From DATKAB01 sp964542745 (lineage in GTDB: Bacteria > Eisenbacteria > RBG-16-71-46): a DNA stretch of 64,000 nt. Positions 19,999 to 29,551 of the stretch are shown here, one piece after another. The first letter of the stretch is position 1. Each line of letters begins with the position of its first letter. The translations under genes were made by a program, and so were the position numbers. The notes beneath the pieces were generated by a model. That model was given only the letters and a program-made list of their open reading frames with translations, was not told the origin of the DNA and did no database searches. The stretch is taken from the NCBI GenBank assembly GCA_964542745.1, contig CAZIVR010000002.1, positions 34,037 to 98,036 of the forward strand, in the 5' to 3' direction.

Positions 19999-21645
19999 TC
20001 AGCCGTGAACGCCGGCGGCCTCGCTGCCGGTGCGCTCGACGAACTCCACGTACGACCCGCCGTATTCCAGCGGGCGCTTCGCGGGGACGCCGTTGCCGTC
20101 GCCGGGACGCAGCTCGAGCACTCGGTTGCTCAGGCCCCGCAGGAACGTCCGGTCGTGGCTCACGAACAGCATGGTGCCCTCGAAGTCCCGGAGGGATTCG
20201 ACGAGCATTTCCTTGGTCTCGAGGTCGAGGTGGTTGGTGGGCTCGTCGAGCACCAGGAAGTTGGGCGGATCGAACAGCATGCGCGCGAGCACCAGCCGCG
20301 ACTTCTCGCCGCCGGAGAGCACGCGGATCGGCTTGTCCACGTCGGGGCCGGAGAACTGGAAGGCTCCGAGCAGGTTCTTGAGCACGCCCTGCCCCGCCTG
20401 CGGAAAGTCCTTCTGGACCTGCTCGAACACCGAGAGCGCGGGGTCGAGCAGGTCGAGCGCCTGCTGCGAGAAGTACCCGAGCTTGAGCGACGCCCCGAGC
20501 CGCACCGTGCCGGCGTCGGGCGCCAGCACGCCCACGACCAGGCGCAGCAGCGTGGTCTTGCCCGCGCCGTTCCGCCCCATCACGCACCAGCGCTCGCCGC
20601 GGCGGATGTTGAAGTCGAACCCGTCGAGGATCACGCGCTCGCCGTACGCCTTGCGCAGCCCGCGCACCTCGACCACGTCCTCGCCCGAGCGCGGGGGCGA
20701 AGGAAAACGGAACTCGACCACCCGCCGGCGGCGCGGGAGCTCCACCTTCTCGATCTTCTCCAGCTTCTTCACCCGGCTCTGCACCTGCGCGGCCTTCGCG
20801 GCGTGGGCCTTGAAGCGCTCGATGAAGCGCTGCTCCTTGGCGAGCATCGCCTGCTGGCGCGCGTGCGCGGCCTCGCGGTTGGCGTTGGCGATGGCGCGTT
20901 CGCGCACGTAGAAGTCGTAGTTGCCGGTGTAGGTGGTGAACTCGCCGCCGTCGATCTCGACGATGCGGTCCACGACGCGGTTCATGAAGTCCTTGTCGTG
21001 GCAGGTCATCAGCACCGCGCCCGGGTAGTCCTTGATGAAGCGCTCGAGCCACAGGATGGACTCGATGTCGAGGTGGTTGGTGGGCTCGTCCATGAGCAGC
21101 ACGTCGGGGCGCCCGAGCAGGATGCGGGCGAGGCCCACGCGCATCTTCCAGCCGCCCGAGAGCGCCCCGGCGTCGCCCCCGACCTGGGCGTCCTCGAAGC
21201 CCAGCCCGTGCAGGATCTCGCGGGCGCGGGCCTCGAGGTCGTAGCCGCCGCCCCGTTCGTACTCCTCCTGCACGTGGCCGAAGCGCTCGAGGATCCGGTC
21301 CATGTCGGCGGCGCGCTCGGGGTCGGCCATGGCCGCCTCGAGGTCCTTCAGCTCGTGGTGCAGGTCGCCGAGCGCGCCGCTGCTGGCGATGGTCTCGTCG
21401 AGCACCGTGCGGCCGGCCATCTCGCCGATGTCCTGCCGGTAGTAGCCGATCCGGATCCGCCTGGGGACCGTGACCTCGCCCTCGTCCGGGCTCTCCTCGC
21501 CGACGATCATGCGGAAGGCCGTGGTCTTGCCGGCGCCGTTGGGCCCGACCAGCCCGGCTTTTTCGCCCGGATTCAGCTGGAACGAGGCCTCGACGAACAG
21601 CACCTGTCGGCCGTACTGCTTGGAGACGCCGGTGAACGCGATCAT
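19999..21645 (-). CDS. ABC-F family ATPase (ribosome-associated)
   Basis: A 548-residue protein with two ABC cassettes and no membrane segments. Walker A sites are GPNGAGKTT (34-42) and GRNGAGKTT in the second half. Signatures are LSGGWKMRVGLA and LSGGEKSRLVLA, each followed by DEPTNHLD. A charged linker (about 255-320) joins them, as in the YbiT/Uup/EttA group. ABC-F proteins bind the ribosomal E site and adjust translation or protect from antibiotics; which role applies here is not known. It is divergent from the helicase with 97 bases between the starts. Confidence 0.92.
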   Translation of the reverse strand: MIAFTGVSKQYGRQVLFVEASFQLNPGEKAGLVGPNGAGKTTAFRMIVGEESPDEGEVTVPRRIRIGYYRQDIGEMAGRTVLDETIASSGALGDLHHELKDLEAAMADPERAADMDRILERFGHVQEEYERGGGYDLEARAREILHGLGFEDAQVGGDAGALSGGWKMRVGLARILLGRPDVLLMDEPTNHLDIESILWLERFIKDYPGAVLMTCHDKDFMNRVVDRIVEIDGGEFTTYTGNYDFYVRERAIANANREAAHARQQAMLAKEQRFIERFKAHAAKAAQVQSRVKKLEKIEKVELPRRRRVVEFRFPSPPRSGEDVVEVRGLRKAYGERVILDGFDFNIRRGERWCVMGRNGAGKTTLLRLVVGVLAPDAGTVRLGASLKLGYFSQQALDLLDPALSVFEQVQKDFPQAGQGVLKNLLGAFQFSGPDVDKPIRVLSGGEKSRLVLARMLFDPPNFLVLDEPTNHLDLETKEMLVESLRDFEGTMLFVSHDRTFLRGLSNRVLELRPGDGNGVPAKRPLEYGGSYVEFVERTGSEAAGVHG

Positions 21646-21742
21646 GGGCCGGCGATCCTAGCAGGTGGGCGAGGGAGCGCGCCGGAATCGGCCGCGCCCG
21701 CCGGACGCGGCGCCCGGCCCCGAGTTCTGACATGATGCGCGG

Positions 21743-24700
21743 ATGACCTCGACGCCCTCCCCCGATGGAATCGCCGGGCCGTTCCTCTCCGACGTCCGCA
21801 CGGAATCGCGCCGGCTGCCGTCTACCATCCGCGACCGCGGCCGGGCGTACCTGCGCGAGGGACGCGTCGGCCCGCTCGAGATCCGGCCCGACCGGGTGAG
21901 CGCGGCCGTTCGCGGCACCCGCACCTACCGCACCTCGTGGACGTGGGACGGTCAGATCGCCACCCCGCGCTGCACCTGCCCCGCCGGCCCGTGGTGCAAG
22001 CACGCCTTCGCCCTGGCGGCCGCGATGGAGGACAGCGCGAACGACCGGGCGGCCGTGGCACGCCCGCCGCGCGAGCGCTCGCCCTGGAATCCGCCGCCGG
22101 GCGAGGGCGCCGACGCGGCGGTGGCGAGCGATCTCGCCGAGTGGGCGCGCCGTCGCAACGAGCCCCACGACCGGTCGCTCCGCGTGGTCGCGGGCGTGGA
22201 CGACGGCTTCGACGGGGATCCCGCGGTGTGGATCGAGGTGCGCCTCACCGGGCCGCACCTGCGCGACGCGCCGCGCAGCCGCCGCCACCTCCAGAGCCTC
22301 GCCTCCGAGCTGGCCATGAACCGCGCGATCCTCGCGCCGCCGCACGCCCGCCTCCTCCTGCTCCTGTCGCGGCTGCTGCCCGAGTCCCGCGGGTTCGACG
22401 AGACGCGCATCGCGCTCGGGGCGGGCGCCCTGAACCGGCTGCTCGACAGCTTTTCCGGGTCGCCGCTCGTGACGTGGGACGAGGCGGCGGAGGACGCGCC
22501 GCGCGGCGGGGTCACCCCGGGAGCGCGGCTCCGGCTCGGGGACGTCCCCGTGGACCTGGTGCCGGTCTCGGCCGGCGAGGGCCCGGCGCCGCGGCTCACG
22601 CTCGCCGCGCGCTGGCCGGACGGCGCGACCGCGACGCTCGACGAGTTCGTGTTCCTCGGCTCGGAGGACGAACTGAACCCGAGCCTGGTGCTCCATCACG
22701 GCGCCTTCTGGCGGGTCGCCGAGGCGCCGCCCGCGCACGTGGTCCGCCGCATGGTCGCGGGCGGGGGGCTCGACATGCCGAAGAGCGGGCGCGAGCGGTT
22801 CGTGCGGGCGCTCGCCGAGGGATTTTCGGACGTGAGCGGCGCGCTCGGTTCCCACATGATCGTCCATCGCGCGCGGCCGCTGGTCACGCTCGAGCTGGGC
22901 CTGGACGACTGGCTCCACGTGCGGCTCTTCGCGCACACCGCCGGGGCGGACTGGGTGCCGGGCGCACCGGCCGGCCCCGGCGTGGCCTTCGAGCTCGACG
23001 CGCAGGGCGAGTGGATCCGCATTCCGGATCCGGGTCCCGCGCTCGAGCTGCGCGAGGAACTCACGGAGCTGGCGGCCGCTTCCGGAGCGGACGCGGCCCC
23101 GCCCGGCGCGGATCCCGGGCCGGCGCCGGGCCCCGCGGGGGATCCCGCCGATCCGGCGGGCGCGGAGACCGGCGCGGAGGATCCGGGGGACGTCGCGCCG
23201 GAGGCGCGCGACGTGTGGGTGGAGGTGCCCGACCCGGAGCCGCTCGAGCCGGTGCGGGAGTGGCTCGCGTCGCTGCCCTTCGCCCACGGCGGCGCGCGCC
23301 TCGCGAAGCGCAAGGCCCGCGATCCCCAGCTCGCCGAGCGCGGCGCGTGGATCTTCCTCGGGCCGAACAAGGTGAACGAGGTCGCCACCGCCTGGGCGCG
23401 GCGGCCGGGCGGCGTGCGCTACCTGGGCAACGCGCTGGCGCGTGGCCTGCTCGCCGGGCCCCGGCTGGTGCGCACGCGCGTCTCGGTCACCTCGAGCGGC
23501 GTGGACTTCTTCACGATCTCGGCCGAGTGGCGGGCGGAAGGCATGTCGCTGACCGAAGCCGACCTCGCCCGGCTGAGGGGGAGTCGCAGCCGGTTCGTGA
23601 AGCTGAGCGGCGGCTGGGTGGGACGCGACGTGGTGGACTCGCTCGACGCCGAGGCGGGCCTGCTCGCCGACCTCGGCATCGCCGTGGGGGAGGGCGAGCA
23701 GCGGGTGACACTGGCGCAGCTCGCGCAGGCGCGCCCCGAGAGCCTCGACGCCCTCGACGGGATGGGAGCCGATCCCGCCACGCTCGGCGAGGTGCGGCGC
23801 CTGCGCGAGGCGGTGCGCTCCTTCAAGGGCCTGCCGCGCGTTCCGGTTCCGGCCCGGCTCAAGGCGAAGCTGCGCCCCTACCAGCGCGAGGGGCTCGACT
23901 TCCTCGCCTTCGTCACCGGGCTCGGACTGGGCGCGGTGCTGGCCGACGACATGGGCCTCGGCAAGACGGTGCAGGCGCTGGCCTGGATCGAGTGGCTGCG
24001 CGAGCGCGACCCCGACGGCGGCCCCGTGCTGGTGGTGTGCCCGGCCTCGGTGGTCCACAACTGGCAGCGCGAGTCCGAGCGGTTCACGCCGCACCTCCGG
24101 GTGCTGGAGCTGGCGAGCGGCGAGGAGCGCCACACCCTGCGCCGGGAGGTGCCGGAGCACGACCTGGTGGTCACCAACTACGCGCTGTTCCGCCGGGACA
24201 TCGAGCACTGGCGGAAGATCCCGCTGCGCGCCGCGATCCTCGACGAGGCCCAGAACGTGAAGAACCCGAAGGCCGCGGTGAGCCGCGCCGCGCTCGAACT
24301 GGACGCGCGGCACCGGCTCGCGCTCACCGGCACGCCCATCGAGAACCGCGCCCTCGACCTGTGGAGCATCATGAACTTCGTGAACCCGGGCTACCTCGGG
24401 CGCCGTTCCGACTTCGTGGCGCGCTACGACCACCCGGAGGCGCCGCCGTTCGCGCGCCGGCTGCTCGCCGCGCGCCTGCGGCCGGTGCTCGTGCGCCGGC
24501 TCAAGGAGCAGGTGGCGCGCGACCTGCCGGACCGGATCGAGGAGCGCCTCGAGTGCGACCTCACGTCCGGCCAGCGCAAGCTCTACCTGGCGGAGCTGAT
24601 GCGCGGGCGCGAGTCGCTGGAGCGGCTGAAGCGCGCGCCGGGCGGGCTGGAGCGCGGGCGCATCGAGGTGCTCGCGCTGCTCACGCGGCTCCGGCAGGTG

Positions 24701-25246
24701 TGCTGCCACCCCGCGCTCGTCGGGGGCCGCGAGGACCTGGGCTCGGGGAAATTCGACGCGCTTTTCGAGCTGCTCGAGCCGATCCTCGCCGAGGGCCGCA
24801 AGGTCCTGCTCTTCTCGCAGTTCGTCGAGTGCCTGAAGCTGATCGAGTCGGCGATGCGCCAGCGCGGCATCCGCCACCACGTGCTGACCGGCGCCACCAC
24901 CCGCCGCGAGCGGGTGGTGGGGGCGTTCGAGACCGATCCCGAGCCGTGCGTGTTCCTGATCTCGCTGAAGGCGGGCGGCACCGGCCTCAACCTCACCGCC
25001 GCGCAGTACGTGATCCTGTTCGACCCGTGGTGGAACCCGGCGGTCGAGGCGCAGGCCATCGACCGCACCCACCGCATCGGGCAGACCCGCACCGTGATCG
25101 CGTACCGGCTGATGGCCGCCGGCACGGTGGAGGAGAAGATCTGGGAGCTGCAGCGGCGCAAGCAGCGCCTCGTGAAAGAAGTGCTCGGCGAGGACGGCTT
25201 CGCGCGCACGCTCAAGCCCGAGGACCTCGACTACCTGCTCGGCTAG
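21743..25246 (+). CDS. SNF2-family helicase with SWIM zinc finger
   Basis: A 1,167-residue DNA-translocase-like protein. The N-terminus carries a SWIM zinc finger (Cys77, Cys79, Cys85, His87 in CTCPAGPWCKH). A middle region of unknown fold includes an Ala/Pro/Gly-rich linker (about 445-490). The SNF2 motor occupies about 715-1165: motif I DDMGLGKTVQ near 735, motif II as DEAQ near 833, motif III LTGTPIEN, and the late motifs SLKAGGTGLNLTAA and QAIDRTHRIGQ. Bacterial SWIM-SNF2 proteins are thought to act in DNA repair or nucleoprotein remodelling. It stands alone in its transcription unit. Confidence 0.93.
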   Translation: MTSTPSPDGIAGPFLSDVRTESRRLPSTIRDRGRAYLREGRVGPLEIRPDRVSAAVRGTRTYRTSWTWDGQIATPRCTCPAGPWCKHAFALAAAMEDSANDRAAVARPPRERSPWNPPPGEGADAAVASDLAEWARRRNEPHDRSLRVVAGVDDGFDGDPAVWIEVRLTGPHLRDAPRSRRHLQSLASELAMNRAILAPPHARLLLLLSRLLPESRGFDETRIALGAGALNRLLDSFSGSPLVTWDEAAEDAPRGGVTPGARLRLGDVPVDLVPVSAGEGPAPRLTLAARWPDGATATLDEFVFLGSEDELNPSLVLHHGAFWRVAEAPPAHVVRRMVAGGGLDMPKSGRERFVRALAEGFSDVSGALGSHMIVHRARPLVTLELGLDDWLHVRLFAHTAGADWVPGAPAGPGVAFELDAQGEWIRIPDPGPALELREELTELAAASGADAAPPGADPGPAPGPAGDPADPAGAETGAEDPGDVAPEARDVWVEVPDPEPLEPVREWLASLPFAHGGARLAKRKARDPQLAERGAWIFLGPNKVNEVATAWARRPGGVRYLGNALARGLLAGPRLVRTRVSVTSSGVDFFTISAEWRAEGMSLTEADLARLRGSRSRFVKLSGGWVGRDVVDSLDAEAGLLADLGIAVGEGEQRVTLAQLAQARPESLDALDGMGADPATLGEVRRLREAVRSFKGLPRVPVPARLKAKLRPYQREGLDFLAFVTGLGLGAVLADDMGLGKTVQALAWIEWLRERDPDGGPVLVVCPASVVHNWQRESERFTPHLRVLELASGEERHTLRREVPEHDLVVTNYALFRRDIEHWRKIPLRAAILDEAQNVKNPKAAVSRAALELDARHRLALTGTPIENRALDLWSIMNFVNPGYLGRRSDFVARYDHPEAPPFARRLLAARLRPVLVRRLKEQVARDLPDRIEERLECDLTSGQRKLYLAELMRGRESLERLKRAPGGLERGRIEVLALLTRLRQVCCHPALVGGREDLGSGKFDALFELLEPILAEGRKVLLFSQFVECLKLIESAMRQRGIRHHVLTGATTRRERVVGAFETDPEPCVFLISLKAGGTGLNLTAAQYVILFDPWWNPAVEAQAIDRTHRIGQTRTVIAYRLMAAGTVEEKIWELQRRKQRLVKEVLGEDGFARTLKPEDLDYLLG

Positions 25247-25259
25247 CGTGCGTGCGGGA

Positions 25260-25305
25260 GCCGGCCGCGCGCGGGGAGCCGCCGCGCGACGCCCCGCGGC
25301 CCGGC
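25260..25305. terminator. Imperfect GC hairpin between convergent genes
   Basis: GCCGGCCGCG at 25260-25269 pairs with CGCGGCCCGGC at 25295-25305 with one bulge, across the 60 bases between the helicase and the membrane protein gene. It could end transcription from both sides. There is no T tract. Confidence 0.35.
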
Positions 25306-25306
25306 C

Positions 25307-25993
25307 TCAGGGCAGGGTGAGCGACCCGGTCGTCGAGCGGGCGAGCGCGTCGGGCCCGCGCGTGGCGGTGACCTGCCACAGCACGCGGCCCCCGGGCGGG
25401 AGGCCGGCGGGCAGGGCGCCGCGCCGCAGGTCGAGGCGGGTTGCGGTCAGTCCCTCGACGCGGGCGATCTCGACGAGGTCGGGCGAGGAGAACACGACGG
25501 TGTACGCGTCGGCCTCGGGCGCGGCGGACCACTCGAGGCGCAGCGTCCCGTCCGGGAGCGCGAGCGCGCGGGTCCCGGCCACGGCCCCGGCCGCCACCGA
25601 GTCGGCGCCGCGCAGCACCGGTTCGCCGGCCCGGCGCGGGGCGAGCCCCATCCACAGCCCGCCCGCCACCACCGCGAGCGCGGCCGCCCCCCACGCGAGC
25701 CGCGCGGGTGGGGCCAGCAGCGCCCGCCAGAATCCGCCGCCGGTCCGCGTGGCGGCGGGGGCCCGCGTCGTCCCGGGCTCCCCGGACAGCCCCAGCTCGC
25801 GATCGAGCGCCGCGCCGAGCCGCGCCTCCGCCTCCGGCACGCGCGCCCCGGCGGACGCCCCGGCGGCCATGAACTCGAGGTAGGCGCGGAGCCGCGCCCG
25901 CGTCGGGGTGTCGAGCGCCGCGAGACGCGGGTCGTCCGGCGGCAGGCCGGCCAGCTCGGCCAGGTCCTGCGGTTCCCGGGGGGGCCGGTTCAT
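25307..25993 (-). CDS. One-pass membrane protein, putative anti-sigma factor
   Basis: A 228-residue protein with a cytoplasmic N-terminal part (1-90), one transmembrane helix (about 99-117) and a C-terminal outer part with an FN3-like pattern (LRLEWSAAPEADAYTV). This layout matches membrane anti-sigma factors, although no zinc-binding HxxxCxxC anti-sigma motif is present. Its ATG overlaps the stop of the ECF sigma gene (ATGA), the usual position for an anti-sigma. Function is inferred from topology and position. It is the last gene of the three-gene CHAT-sigma operon. Confidence 0.65.
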   Translation of the reverse strand: MNRPPREPQDLAELAGLPPDDPRLAALDTPTRARLRAYLEFMAAGASAGARVPEAEARLGAALDRELGLSGEPGTTRAPAATRTGGGFWRALLAPPARLAWGAAALAVVAGGLWMGLAPRRAGEPVLRGADSVAAGAVAGTRALALPDGTLRLEWSAAPEADAYTVVFSSPDLVEIARVEGLTATRLDLRRGALPAGLPPGGRVLWQVTATRGPDALARSTTGSLTLP

Positions 25994-26577
25994 CCTTCCT
26001 CCCTGGCGCGGCGCGCGAGGGCCGCGCGCAGCTTTTCCCGAGCGCTCTGGAGCACGCTCCGGGCGCCCGAGGCGTGGGTGAGCCCGAGCAGGCGCGTGAT
26101 GTCCCCGACCGGAAGCCGCTCGAAGCAGCGCAGCCAGATCGCTTCGGCCTCGAGCGGACTCAGCGACTCCTTCACCAGCGCCTCCATGGCCTCCTCCTCC
26201 TCGCGAGCCAGCAGCAGCGCGGGCGGGTCCTCGTGCTGGATCAGCAGCTCGATCGGATCGGCCCGCGGGTCCCGCCGCAGGCTCTTCGGCCTGAGCGCGG
26301 TGAGGCACTCGTTCCGCACGATCGAGAACAGCCACGACGAAAAACGGCTCTTGCCCTCGAATCCGGGCAGCGATCTCCACGCCTTGAGCAGCGAATCCTG
26401 CGCCAGGTCGAGCGCCCGCTCGTGATCCCCCACCATGCGGTAGCACCACGCGTAGGCGCGGGCCCGGTAGCGACCGAGCAGTGTCCCCGCCGCCCGCCGT
26501 CCGGCGGGCTCTCCGGGCGCCGAGCGGAACGCGCGCAGGAGGTCCTCGTCCTCCGGTTCCTCGCGCGAAGTGTTCAT
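25990..26577 (-). CDS. ECF-type RNA polymerase sigma factor
   Basis: A 195-residue sigma factor. Region 2 (about 30-100) shows RMVGDHERALDLAQDSLLKAWRSL and SSWLFSIVRNECLTALR; region 4 (about 135-190) shows LSPLEAEAIWLRCFERLPVGDI and a helix-turn-helix. Region 3 is missing, as in ECF sigmas. It would direct RNA polymerase to a specific regulon when released. Both ends overlap neighbours by four bases (ATGA with the CHAT gene before and the membrane protein after). No clear ECF-type promoter was recognised in front of the operon. Confidence 0.92.
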   Translation of the reverse strand: MNTSREEPEDEDLLRAFRSAPGEPAGRRAAGTLLGRYRARAYAWCYRMVGDHERALDLAQDSLLKAWRSLPGFEGKSRFSSWLFSIVRNECLTALRPKSLRRDPRADPIELLIQHEDPPALLLAREEEEAMEALVKESLSPLEAEAIWLRCFERLPVGDITRLLGLTHASGARSVLQSAREKLRAALARRAREEG

Positions 26578-29294
26578 CGGTTCAGACGATCCTCGGGGCC
26601 CGGCGTCAGGCGCCGCCCGACCGGAACCCGGACGCCGCCTTCCCCGGACGCCGCAAACGCGGCCCAGTTCCGGACCTGCGCGGTTTCGCGGCGGGCCCGC
26701 AGGCGGCCCTGCGCCTCGCCCACCGCCCCGGCGACCGTCGCCCCGCGCGCGAGCGCGGCGTAGAACTCGGCCATGAACCGCTCGGCGACGCGGTCCTCGA
26801 CCGGCCACAGCGTGGCCACGACGCTCGAGGTGCCGGAGCAGAGGAACGCCCCGGCGAGCCCGAGGGCGCCCTCTCCGGAGAGGGTCGTGGCGCCGGCCGA
26901 CTGGCAGCCCGACAGCACCGCGAGCCGGGCGCGCAGCTTCATCCCCGCGATCCGCGAGGCGCGCAGGTAGGCGCCGTCGCCCGCGCCGCGCCCGAGCAGG
27001 AAGCCCGAGCGCCACGGGCTGCCGGACACGGCCTCGGCGTGCGCCGCGAAGTGGAGCACGCCCCAGCGCGGCAGGTCGGCGATCAGCTCGGCCACGTCGA
27101 GCTCGCCGCCGTTGGCGCGCACCTCGGCCCCGAACCCGTCGCGGAGCGCGCGCAGCTCGCGTCCGACGCCGGGAAGCTCGCGGCCGCGCGCGTCGGTGGT
27201 GCGGCCCAGCGCGAGCAGCCCGCGCGGGCCGCCCGGGGCGCGCGCCGCGGCGCGCAGCGCGGCGAGCAGCGTGGCCGACGGCACGGTCGAGACCTCGCGC
27301 GACTCGCCGAGCGGCGCGGTTTCGCCCGGCGGGGCCAGCGCCGCGAGCGGCCACAGCGCGACCGGCCCGCCGCCCGAGAGGATCACGGCGCGGCTCGGGC
27401 GGATCGCGGCCGCGGCCGGCCCGAGCAGCTCCGCCGCGAGGCGGCCGAGCCCGGCGGCCACCACGTCGTCCGCGGCGCCCGCGAGGGCGGCCTCCCTCCA
27501 GGCCGCGTGCAACCGCTCGAGCCGCGGGGCCGCCGGGAGCAGGCGCGCGCCGATGCCGCCGCGGGAAACCAGGAAGAGGAACGTGGTGTCGTCGGTCGCC
27601 ACCACGTCCAGCAGCAGCTCGCCCTCCCTCAGCACCCCGCGGCGCAGCGAGTCGGCGGTGACCCGCCCGCGCATGCCGGCGCCGGCCAGGCCCCGGCCGG
27701 CGAGCCGCTCCTCGAGCGTGCGGGCCTGGAACGTCTGGAGCGCGTCGAACGCTTCGCGCGCGCGCCGGGCGGACGTTCCGCCGCGGCCCGGGTCGAGCAG
27801 CGCGAGCCCGTACTCCGCGAACAGCGAGGAGAGGCTCGCGCCCATCCGCTCCCGCCATTCGAAGTCGGATACCCCGCCGCGCCAGCGCTCCCACTGGCGG
27901 ACCGCGCGCCCCAGCACCGCAACCGCGCTGTCCGGCGCCCCCAGCGCGCGGTGGCAGCGCGCCAGCTCGAGGGCGGCCTCGAGCGCGAACGGCGACGCCT
28001 CGCGCGCGGCGCGGGCGCCGCGCTCCGCCGCGCGCGCCTCGGGCAGGGCTTCCCGCGCCCGGCCCTGGGCGCGGCGGGCGGCGCTTCGTTCGACGCGCGC
28101 GGCGTGCAGGTCGTCGCGCGACAGCTTCGCGCGCGCGCCCGGGGCGAGCAGCGAATCCATGAGCCGCTCGGACTCGGCGGCGCGGCCGGTCTCGCGGAGC
28201 AGCGCGGCCAGGTCGAGGGCCGAACCCTCCCGGATCAGGGCGTCGTCCACGGCCGCGGCGCGCAGCGCCCGGTAGATCCGCTCGGCCTCGGCCGAGCGGC
28301 CGAGCCGGCGCTGGAGCAACGCCTGCTCGCCCAGCACGGCCAGGAGCACGCCGGGATTGCCCTCCCGCTCGGCGTCGGTCCGCAGCCGCTCGAGCAGCGC
28401 GCGCGCCTCGTCGAGGCGGCCGATCGAGCGCAGCGCGTGGGCCCGGTTCACGCGCGCGCTGATCGCGCTCGCCCGGTTCTCGGCGCTGTCGAAGGCCGCC
28501 GCCGCGTACTCCCAGTAACGGTCGGCGAGCGAGGCGTCCCCGCCCAGGAACTCGAGGTTGCCGAGATCGTTGAGCGTCGCCGCCTCGGTCCACCGGTCCC
28601 TGCGGATCCGCGCCTCGTCGAGCAGCACCAGGAACGTGTCGCGCGCCTCGTCGTGGCGGCCGACGCGGTTCTCCACCTCGGCCAGCAGGAAACGCGTGTG
28701 CCGGCTCTCGAAGCGGTCGCGGGGCAGCAGCCGGACCGCCTCCCCGAGGTGGCGGCGCGCGTCGGCGTAGCGGCCGTCCTCCTTCGCGATGAAACCGAGC
28801 CCGCGGTGGGCGAACCCGAGGATCCCGGGCAGGCCCGCGGCGCGGGCGAGCGGCACCACGCGCTCGTACTCGCGCCGCGTCTCCGCGAGCCGGCCCATCA
28901 CGTTGGCGCCGTGCGCCCGGGCCGCGAGGACGCGGGCCAGCCCCGCGCTGTCGCGGAGGGCGAGCGCGAGCGTCCACGCCGTGTCGAGATCCGGCTTCGC
29001 TTCGTCGATCCGGTAGAAGTTGGCGAGCTTGCGGCCGCGCCACAGGTGCACGGCGGTCCGCAGCGTGCGGTCGCGGGAGGCCCGCGCCGAGCGGATCAGC
29101 GAGTCGCAGTAGTCGGAGGCCCCCTCGCGAGACCGGTTCCAGACCGAGTCGGCGGCCGGCGTGATCTCCGCGAGGCGGCGCTCGACCGGCCAGTGCCGGG
29201 AGCGGTCGGGAAGCGGGCCCGTGGCGAGCGCCGCGGGCGCGCCGAGCAACGCGCAACCGACGAGGAGCGTGAGGGATGACGGGAGTCGGCGCAT
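26574..29294 (-). CDS. Exported TPR-CHAT domain cysteine protease
   Basis: A 906-residue protein. An N-terminal signal (MRRLPSSLTLLVGCALLG, cleavage near AALA-TG or a lipobox at LVGC) indicates export. About residues 60-480 are helical TPR-like repeats. The C-terminal CHAT (caspase-HetF) domain, about 590-890, has the His752 motif VLHFAAHAEA and the Cys797 motif VLSGCQSAGA, 45 residues apart as in clan CD proteases. CHAT proteases cut specific partner proteins. It is the first gene of an operon with an ECF sigma and a membrane protein, overlapped ATGA, which suggests it controls sigma release by cutting a partner. Confidence 0.9.
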   Translation of the reverse strand: MRRLPSSLTLLVGCALLGAPAALATGPLPDRSRHWPVERRLAEITPAADSVWNRSREGASDYCDSLIRSARASRDRTLRTAVHLWRGRKLANFYRIDEAKPDLDTAWTLALALRDSAGLARVLAARAHGANVMGRLAETRREYERVVPLARAAGLPGILGFAHRGLGFIAKEDGRYADARRHLGEAVRLLPRDRFESRHTRFLLAEVENRVGRHDEARDTFLVLLDEARIRRDRWTEAATLNDLGNLEFLGGDASLADRYWEYAAAAFDSAENRASAISARVNRAHALRSIGRLDEARALLERLRTDAEREGNPGVLLAVLGEQALLQRRLGRSAEAERIYRALRAAAVDDALIREGSALDLAALLRETGRAAESERLMDSLLAPGARAKLSRDDLHAARVERSAARRAQGRAREALPEARAAERGARAAREASPFALEAALELARCHRALGAPDSAVAVLGRAVRQWERWRGGVSDFEWRERMGASLSSLFAEYGLALLDPGRGGTSARRAREAFDALQTFQARTLEERLAGRGLAGAGMRGRVTADSLRRGVLREGELLLDVVATDDTTFLFLVSRGGIGARLLPAAPRLERLHAAWREAALAGAADDVVAAGLGRLAAELLGPAAAAIRPSRAVILSGGGPVALWPLAALAPPGETAPLGESREVSTVPSATLLAALRAAARAPGGPRGLLALGRTTDARGRELPGVGRELRALRDGFGAEVRANGGELDVAELIADLPRWGVLHFAAHAEAVSGSPWRSGFLLGRGAGDGAYLRASRIAGMKLRARLAVLSGCQSAGATTLSGEGALGLAGAFLCSGTSSVVATLWPVEDRVAERFMAEFYAALARGATVAGAVGEAQGRLRARRETAQVRNWAAFAASGEGGVRVPVGRRLTPGPEDRLNR

Positions 29295-29551
29295 GGCGAG
29301 GGCGCGGCCCTTCGGGCGCCGGCACGGCGATCGGCGGGTCCGCGGGGCGAGGGTAGCACGGGGTGGGTGGACGTGGCCCAAATCCCGCCGGGCCCGCGCC
29401 GTGGATCACCGCTCCGGCCGGGTTCGAGCGGCGCGGCGACCACCGGACTCCGGTCGCGGCTGATTTCCGGAGACCCAGGTCGTCACAGGGGCACGGCCAG
29501 ACGGGCGAGGGCCGCCGCCCGTCCGAGGCCGACCCCAGGTGGAGGTCGCTC

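Noticed and set aside
19856..25072. A 1,738-codon open frame antisense to the helicase and ABC-F genes
   Set aside because: It is an artefact of high GC: Arg/His/Gly-rich, with no domain, and opposite two secure genes.
25307..29294. A type III-E CRISPR module, because of TPR-CHAT plus sigma
   Set aside because: No Cas7-11, repeat array or Csx30-like gene is present; the CHAT protein is exported.
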